NCBI GenBank assembly: GCA_002813285.1
Contig: PHTZ01000001.1
Span: 1,859,501 to 1,923,500 of the forward strand
Direction of reading: 5' to 3'
Source of the DNA: Flavobacteriaceae bacterium MAR_2009_75
Lineage (GTDB): Bacteria; Bacteroidota; Bacteroidia; Flavobacteriales; Flavobacteriaceae
DNA: 64,000 nucleotides
The stretch's first letter is position 1; every line of letters begins with the position of its first letter. Under the pieces are notes generated by a model. That model was not told the origin of the DNA. It saw only the letters and a list, made by a program, of their open reading frames with translations, and did no database searches. This document shows, in pieces, positions 59,533 to 64,000 of this stretch. The position numbers and the translations under genes are program-made.

Positions 59533-62019
59533 ATGACGAGCGAATCAGGGAGGTCTAAGAACAAATTCACCTTAAAAATTGTTGCGAGTTATTTGGTTTT
59601 GGCTCTTCTTACTGCCGGAGTCGGCTATTTTATATACACAGAGATACAGACCTATATTTCTACCGAAACGAACGACAATAATGATGAAAAGCTACTCAAG
59701 ACCAGCTCTTTGGCAACTAATCTTTACGAAGCGGAAAGCCTCTCTAAATTGGCCATTCAAAATGGCAACCAGCTATCTTTTGAGGCCTACTCCAATAAAA
59801 TCGATTCGATTCAAATCGAAATAGACACCCTTAAACAATTAATGCTTGGAGAGGAACCAAAAAACCTGTTGGACAGTCTTCAGGTGCTTTTGAATGAAAA
59901 AGTAGCCAATAACAGTGAGCTTAAAAAACTTAAAATACGCAGTTCAAATAATAATTCATTAGACAAAGCCTTAAAAGAGTTCGATAAAATAGAGGAGTCT
60001 TTAGGAAAATTTTCCGCTGAAAATCTTTTTACGGAATATGATAAGGTATCGCCCGAGGTACAAAAATGGCTGCGTGATTATGCCGAACTTTTTAGCAGCA
60101 ATGCGCCCAAAGATCAAGATGCCACTCAAAATGCGGCTTATGTTGATTCAATTTTGAACGTTTCGAAAAACATGATTAGAAAGGCCAAGCTGGCCGATAG
60201 TCGTTCGCAGCGTTCATTGGCACAAAAAGAGATAGAAATGAGTAGAAACGACCTTGAACTCTCTCAACAGCTTCGCAACATCATTGCGGCCTTTGAACAA
60301 GAGGTCATGGTCAGTAGTTACAACAATAGCCTTAAGAAAAGAGAAACTTTAAGACGAACCACCCGTATTGCCGGTTTGGCCGCTTTATTAGGTTTCTTTA
60401 TCGTAGCCATCTTTTCATTTTTGATTACAAGAGATTATTGGAAGGTTCAAACTTATAGGGTTAGATTGGAGAAGGAGAAAAAGTTCTCAGAATCTCTTTT
60501 AAGAAGTAGAGAACAATTAATTTCTACCGTAAGTCATGACCTACGCACCCCGCTCAATACAATTGGCGGTTATTCAGAACTATTGGAGAGCACCAATTTG
60601 TCACAGAAACAGATGGGCTACATTGCCAATGTAAAGTCTGCTTTAGAATATGTCGGCAATTTAGTGAACGACCTACTTGATTTCTCAAAATTAGAAGCAG
60701 GTAAACTGAATGTCGAGAAAGTGCCGTTTATACCTGCCAACCTTATTCAAGAAACCGCCGAAAACCTACAAGAAATCCATAAAAATAAGGGTTTACGATT
60801 GGTATTGAACATAGACCCACAACTCGAACAGACTGTTTTGGGCGACCCTTTTAGAATTCGCCAAATACTTACCAATTTACTAGGCAATGCTTTTAAATTT
60901 ACTGAAGAAGGTCATGTGAAGGTAGATGCCGTAGTAGAAAAAGGCAAAGGAAAGGCAATAATTGCCAAGATAGCCGTGTCTGACACCGGAATAGGTATTG
61001 CCAAAGAGAAGCAGCACTTAATTTTTAAAGAATTTACGCAAGCGGAAAAGAATACCGAGAAAAAGTTCGGTGGTTACGGGTTAGGGCTTACCATTTCAAA
61101 AAAGCTAGCGGAACTGCTGAAAGGTAAATTGACATTAGAAAGCAATTTAGGAAAAGGAAGTACCTTCAGTCTTCAATTGCCCTTAGAAATCACCAAGGCC
61201 GTAGAAGAGAAAGATAAAGAGATGCCCTATATGGCACCCAAATTACGCATGCTTATCATAGACGACGATACGGCACTGCTTCACATGCTTAGAGAATTGG
61301 CCGAAAGTATGGGCATAACAGCACATACGTATACAAACTTTCTCTCCATAGAAAAAGATTCACATCTCGCTTATGATATCGTGTTAACCGATATACAAAT
61401 GCCACAAGTTACCGGTTTTGAAGTGCTTAAGAAACTACAATCAGGAAAATATAAGCACTACAAAAACCAGCCGATCATTGCCATGACGGGTCGTAGAGAC
61501 CTTGGTCCGGAGGCATACATAGGCGTAGGCTTTACCCAAGTACTTCAAAAGCCTTTTTCGAAAGGTGAACTCGTAGCCACTTTAAAACTTATGGGCATCG
61601 AAGCCGAAAAGGAAGTGCCAAAAGTTGAAACATCGGAACCTGTAGAGGAGAAAATTACTTCAACCCTTTATAGTTTAGATATTATTCATTCATTTTTGGG
61701 CACTAATGAAGATGCAATTTATGATGTATTGCAAACCTTTTTAAGGGATACGGATACCAATATGGCGCTACTTGAAGAAACGGTAAAGTACAAAGACTAC
61801 AAACAGGTAAACCAAGTGGCCCACCGAATGCTACCGATGTTCAGACAGCTTAAGGTTGCGCAAAGCGTGTCGATTTTGGAAAAAATGGAATTAGCTACTC
61901 CAGATAAAATTGGAGAGGATACCCTTGACCAATGGTTTGATCAATTAAAGAAGGAAGTAACGCTACTCACCTCAGAATTGGAAGAGCGATTAACTACAAG
62001 TCCAAATTATAGTGGTTGA
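59533..62019 (+). CDS. Hybrid histidine kinase with receiver and Hpt domains
   Basis: An 828-aa membrane sensor. Helices at about 13-36 and 278-298 flank a mostly helical extracytoplasmic domain of about 240 residues. A short coiled coil leads to His335 in STVSHDLRTPLN. The ATPase domain has LGNAFKFT, DTGIGI and GGYGLGLTISKKL. A receiver (about 570-685) has D577/D578, Asp620 (VLTDIQM) and Lys673 (LQKPFS). The last domain (about 715-820) looks like Hpt, with His764 in QVAHRMLPMF. A four-step phosphorelay inside one protein is therefore possible. The convergent sigma-54 regulator, overlapping by 26 bp, is the likely end receiver. Confidence 0.92.
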   Translation: MTSESGRSKNKFTLKIVASYLVLALLTAGVGYFIYTEIQTYISTETNDNNDEKLLKTSSLATNLYEAESLSKLAIQNGNQLSFEAYSNKIDSIQIEIDTLKQLMLGEEPKNLLDSLQVLLNEKVANNSELKKLKIRSSNNNSLDKALKEFDKIEESLGKFSAENLFTEYDKVSPEVQKWLRDYAELFSSNAPKDQDATQNAAYVDSILNVSKNMIRKAKLADSRSQRSLAQKEIEMSRNDLELSQQLRNIIAAFEQEVMVSSYNNSLKKRETLRRTTRIAGLAALLGFFIVAIFSFLITRDYWKVQTYRVRLEKEKKFSESLLRSREQLISTVSHDLRTPLNTIGGYSELLESTNLSQKQMGYIANVKSALEYVGNLVNDLLDFSKLEAGKLNVEKVPFIPANLIQETAENLQEIHKNKGLRLVLNIDPQLEQTVLGDPFRIRQILTNLLGNAFKFTEEGHVKVDAVVEKGKGKAIIAKIAVSDTGIGIAKEKQHLIFKEFTQAEKNTEKKFGGYGLGLTISKKLAELLKGKLTLESNLGKGSTFSLQLPLEITKAVEEKDKEMPYMAPKLRMLIIDDDTALLHMLRELAESMGITAHTYTNFLSIEKDSHLAYDIVLTDIQMPQVTGFEVLKKLQSGKYKHYKNQPIIAMTGRRDLGPEAYIGVGFTQVLQKPFSKGELVATLKLMGIEAEKEVPKVETSEPVEEKITSTLYSLDIIHSFLGTNEDAIYDVLQTFLRDTDTNMALLEETVKYKDYKQVNQVAHRMLPMFRQLKVAQSVSILEKMELATPDKIGEDTLDQWFDQLKKEVTLLTSELEERLTTSPNYSG

Positions 62020-63382
62020 TTTTATTGTAAAGCGTTTTTCGGGTCACCTGTAATAACTTGGCCGCTTTCGACTTGTTGAAATTGGTCTTCTTTAAGGCCT
62101 TTATAATCCGTTCTTTTTCAAATTCAGATTTCGAAAAGCCATCGGCCACCGATACTTTTTCCTGGGGCTGTAATACTTCTTTCGGTAAAGCAGAGACTTC
62201 GACCTCGTCACCCACGGTCAATAGTACCGCACGCTTTATAACGTTTTGAAGTTCTCGTAAATTACCCGGCCAGTGGTATTGCTGAAAGGCCTCCCAAACT
62301 TCCTTTGAAAAACCTTGTACGTTCTTGTCAAGATTTATATTTGCTTTATTAAGAAAGTTCTCTGCAAAGAGCATCAAATCTTCAAACCGGTCTTCTAATG
62401 AAGGTATTTCAATAGAAAATTCATTCAAACGATGATAAAGATCTTCCCTAAATGTGCCTTTTTCCACAACATCGGTTAAATCTTCATTGGTTGCCGTAAT
62501 TATACGAACATCTACTTCTATTTCTTTGGTGCTACCGACTCTTTTGATTTTCCTTTCCTGTAAAGCTCTTAATAATTGAATCTGATTTTCGTAGCTCAAG
62601 TTTCCGACCTCATCTAAGAAAAGAGTTCCTTTATTGGCAGCCTCAAAATTACCTACTTTGTCTTCAACCGCCCCGGTAAAGCTTCCTTTGATATGGCCAA
62701 AAAACTCACTGGTTGCCAATTCTTTCGGAATAGCACCGCAATCAACGGCTACAAAATTAAAATCTTTTCTTTTGCTATTATCATGAATCGCCCTTGCCGT
62801 GACCTCTTTTCCAGTACCACTTTCCCCCGTAATCAAAACAGACATGTCGGTCGGTGCTACAAGTTTAATATAGTCTTCAAGTTTTTTTGAGGCTTCACTG
62901 ATTCCCTTTACAATTTTAGACCCTTTTTTCAGGGTATTGGAGGTAGTGGTATTCGTCTCTGAGGCAACCACCGTATCAGAATCTTCGTGGAGTTCCTCAG
63001 CAATGATGTTTGTCGCAGAAGCTTCTACTCTTAGGGCATTATCCAATACCATTACGATTTCGTCGGGAGTAAAGGGCTTAGAAATATAATCGAAGGCACC
63101 TTTTTTCATCGCGTTGACCGCCGAACCAACTTCGGCATAACCGGTCATAACGATTACTTGAGTTTTAGGATTTACCTGTTTGATATCAGTTAATAACTGT
63201 ATACCATCATAGTCTGGCAAACGTAAATCGGTAAGTATGAGGTCGAAAGTATTCTTCTCTATCTTGAGTTTTGCATCGGGGGCCGTAAAACTAATCTCAA
63301 CTTCGTAACCACGCTTGGTCAAAAACTTTTGCAACATTTGGCAAAAGGCAGCATCATCTTCAATTATCAAAAGGTTTGGCAT
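61994..63382 (-). CDS. Sigma-54-dependent response regulator (NtrC family), partner of the hybrid kinase
   Basis: A 462-aa activator counted from ATG 63382 (MPNLLIIEDDAAF); a longer in-frame reading has no receiver homology. Receiver: D9/D10, Asp52 (LILTDLRLP), Lys102 (ISKPF). AAA+: Walker A GESGTGKE (186-193), sigma-54 loop GSFTGA (233-238), Walker B TLFLDEVGN. The C-terminal Fis HTH reads NKSKAAKLLQVTRKTLYNKI. Both sigma-54 regulators of this window thus differ in their loop (GSFTGA here, GSFTDA at 9.0 kb). Convergent with the kinase gene, 26-bp overlap at the 3' ends. Confidence 0.94.
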   Translation of the reverse strand: MPNLLIIEDDAAFCQMLQKFLTKRGYEVEISFTAPDAKLKIEKNTFDLILTDLRLPDYDGIQLLTDIKQVNPKTQVIVMTGYAEVGSAVNAMKKGAFDYISKPFTPDEIVMVLDNALRVEASATNIIAEELHEDSDTVVASETNTTTSNTLKKGSKIVKGISEASKKLEDYIKLVAPTDMSVLITGESGTGKEVTARAIHDNSKRKDFNFVAVDCGAIPKELATSEFFGHIKGSFTGAVEDKVGNFEAANKGTLFLDEVGNLSYENQIQLLRALQERKIKRVGSTKEIEVDVRIITATNEDLTDVVEKGTFREDLYHRLNEFSIEIPSLEDRFEDLMLFAENFLNKANINLDKNVQGFSKEVWEAFQQYHWPGNLRELQNVIKRAVLLTVGDEVEVSALPKEVLQPQEKVSVADGFSKSEFEKERIIKALKKTNFNKSKAAKLLQVTRKTLYNKINHYNLDL

Positions 63383-63485
63383 ACAGGAAATATAGATTCT
63401 ATTTCTATTTACGTAAAAATAACACAAGAAAGCTGTTTCTCCTTTAAATTTCTCTTAAAAGATGTTCAAACCCAATTACTGCAAA

Positions 63486-63518
63486 CAAAAAAAGGAACCG
63501 TATTTCTACGGTTCCCTT
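63486..63518 (-). terminator. Terminator after the small secreted protein gene
   Basis: On the minus strand GGGAACCGTA-GAAA-TACGGTTCC then TTTTTTT, about 40 bp after the stop of the gene at 63559. It separates that gene from the sigma-54 regulator. Confidence 0.92.
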
Positions 63519-63558
63519 CTATATATTTTGGAGATTTACCCCGGATAAGAATCTATTC

Positions 63559-63864
63559 TTATTGCTCGATAGCGTTACCTTCTTCATCGACCAATAGGGC
63601 ACCAGAAGTACCGTCCTCTAGAGAAACCTCGATCTTGTACTGGCTCTCTTCGTTCTTGTGCGCCTTGTTGATAGTTGCACCAGGATAGTTGGTCTCGATC
63701 ATTGAAGTAACTGCCTCAGGAACCTCTTCCAAAGAAACTTCTGAGAAACCATCTTGGGCTACTGCTTCAGTAGCAGCATCTTGGGCTTCTGTTGCCTGCT
63801 CTTCTTGAGCGAATGCTGTCATTGTTCCTAATGCGAATACGGTGGTGATAAATAATTTTTTCAT
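63559..63864 (-). CDS. Small secreted PepSY-like protein
   Basis: A 101-aa protein with a signal peptide (MKKLFITTVFALGTMTAFAQ, cut after residue 20), an Ala/Glu/Thr-rich low-complexity linker, and one PepSY-like unit (about 43-101): EVPEAVTSMIETNYPGATIN then SQYKIEVSLEDGTSGALLVDE (start and end of these stretches shown only in part). Codon use is strongly biased, as in well-expressed genes. Function unknown. The last 136 bp of the window beyond its start hold no gene that I can see. Confidence 0.78.
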   Translation of the reverse strand: MKKLFITTVFALGTMTAFAQEEQATEAQDAATEAVAQDGFSEVSLEEVPEAVTSMIETNYPGATINKAHKNEESQYKIEVSLEDGTSGALLVDEEGNAIEQ

Positions 63865-64000
63865 CTTCTTGATTTTAATATTTATGATTAATATGTGTTA
63901 TTCAAATTCATAATACCTATTGAAAATATGATACCAAATTCACCATAAAACACATTCAGCTGATTAACAGTGTCTTAAAATAAATTTCATGTTTTTAATC

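Overview
The window reads as chromosomal DNA of a member of the Flavobacteriaceae (Bacteroidota). The grounds are moderate-to-low GC, Bacteroidota-type -7 promoter elements (TA-n2-TTTG), type IX secretion sorting domains, TonB-dependent receptors, DUF3098/DUF3127/DUF4271/DUF4296 proteins, lipoproteins with Cys followed by acidic residues, and sigma-54 regulators of the Bacteroidota type. The genus cannot be fixed from sequence alone; a marine relative of Maribacter or Zobellia would fit. I saw no rRNA, tRNA, CRISPR array, insertion sequence or prophage.

Region 1 (1-11.8 kb): a leftward export operon made of tolC-like, hlyD-like, an ABC ATPase and three FtsX/MacB-type permeases. The middle permease is frameshifted and the last runs off the window. 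It is divergent from a sigma-54 response regulator and its histidine kinase. A -24/-12-like promoter lies just before the TolC gene, and an upstream inverted repeat suits an enhancer site.

Region 2 (11.8-21.4 kb): a PhoB/PhoR-like two-component pair reads left into trmB, a LysE-type exporter and an alkyltransferase-like protein. Rightward lie a beta-helix lipoprotein, a TonB-dependent receptor and two tiny proteins that are little more than a signal peptide and a T9SS sorting domain. The divergent gap carries TTAACA-like heptamers at 11-bp pitch, the pattern of a PhoP/PhoB box. I infer a phosphate-responsive outer-membrane module.

Region 3 (21.4-31.4 kb): a LuxE-like acyl-protein synthetase, a lipoprotein, tyrS, an epimerase, DUF4296, dihydroorotase, polyprenol-phosphate mannosyltransferase-like GT2, a GT39 membrane glycosyltransferase, DUF4271 and hemD. 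Region 4 (31.4-34 kb) is an AT-rich insert with an MBOAT O-acyltransferase interrupted by a TGA codon, followed by an SGNH-type protein.

Region 5 (34-56.8 kb) is mainly housekeeping: pckA, a saccharopine dehydrogenase-like gene with an Lrp regulator, a YugP-like peptidase, ald, leuS, then ftsX-DUF3098-uppP-truB, a thioredoxin-like protein, tag, aat, DUF3127, a flavin reductase, a histidine kinase, HIT, greA, a TIM-barrel protein and a Gfo/Idh/MocA oxidoreductase.

Region 6 (56.8-64 kb): a TonB-dependent receptor under a clear TPP riboswitch (probable thiamin-compound uptake), then a hybrid histidine kinase with receiver and Hpt domains convergent with a second sigma-54 regulator, and a small secreted protein.
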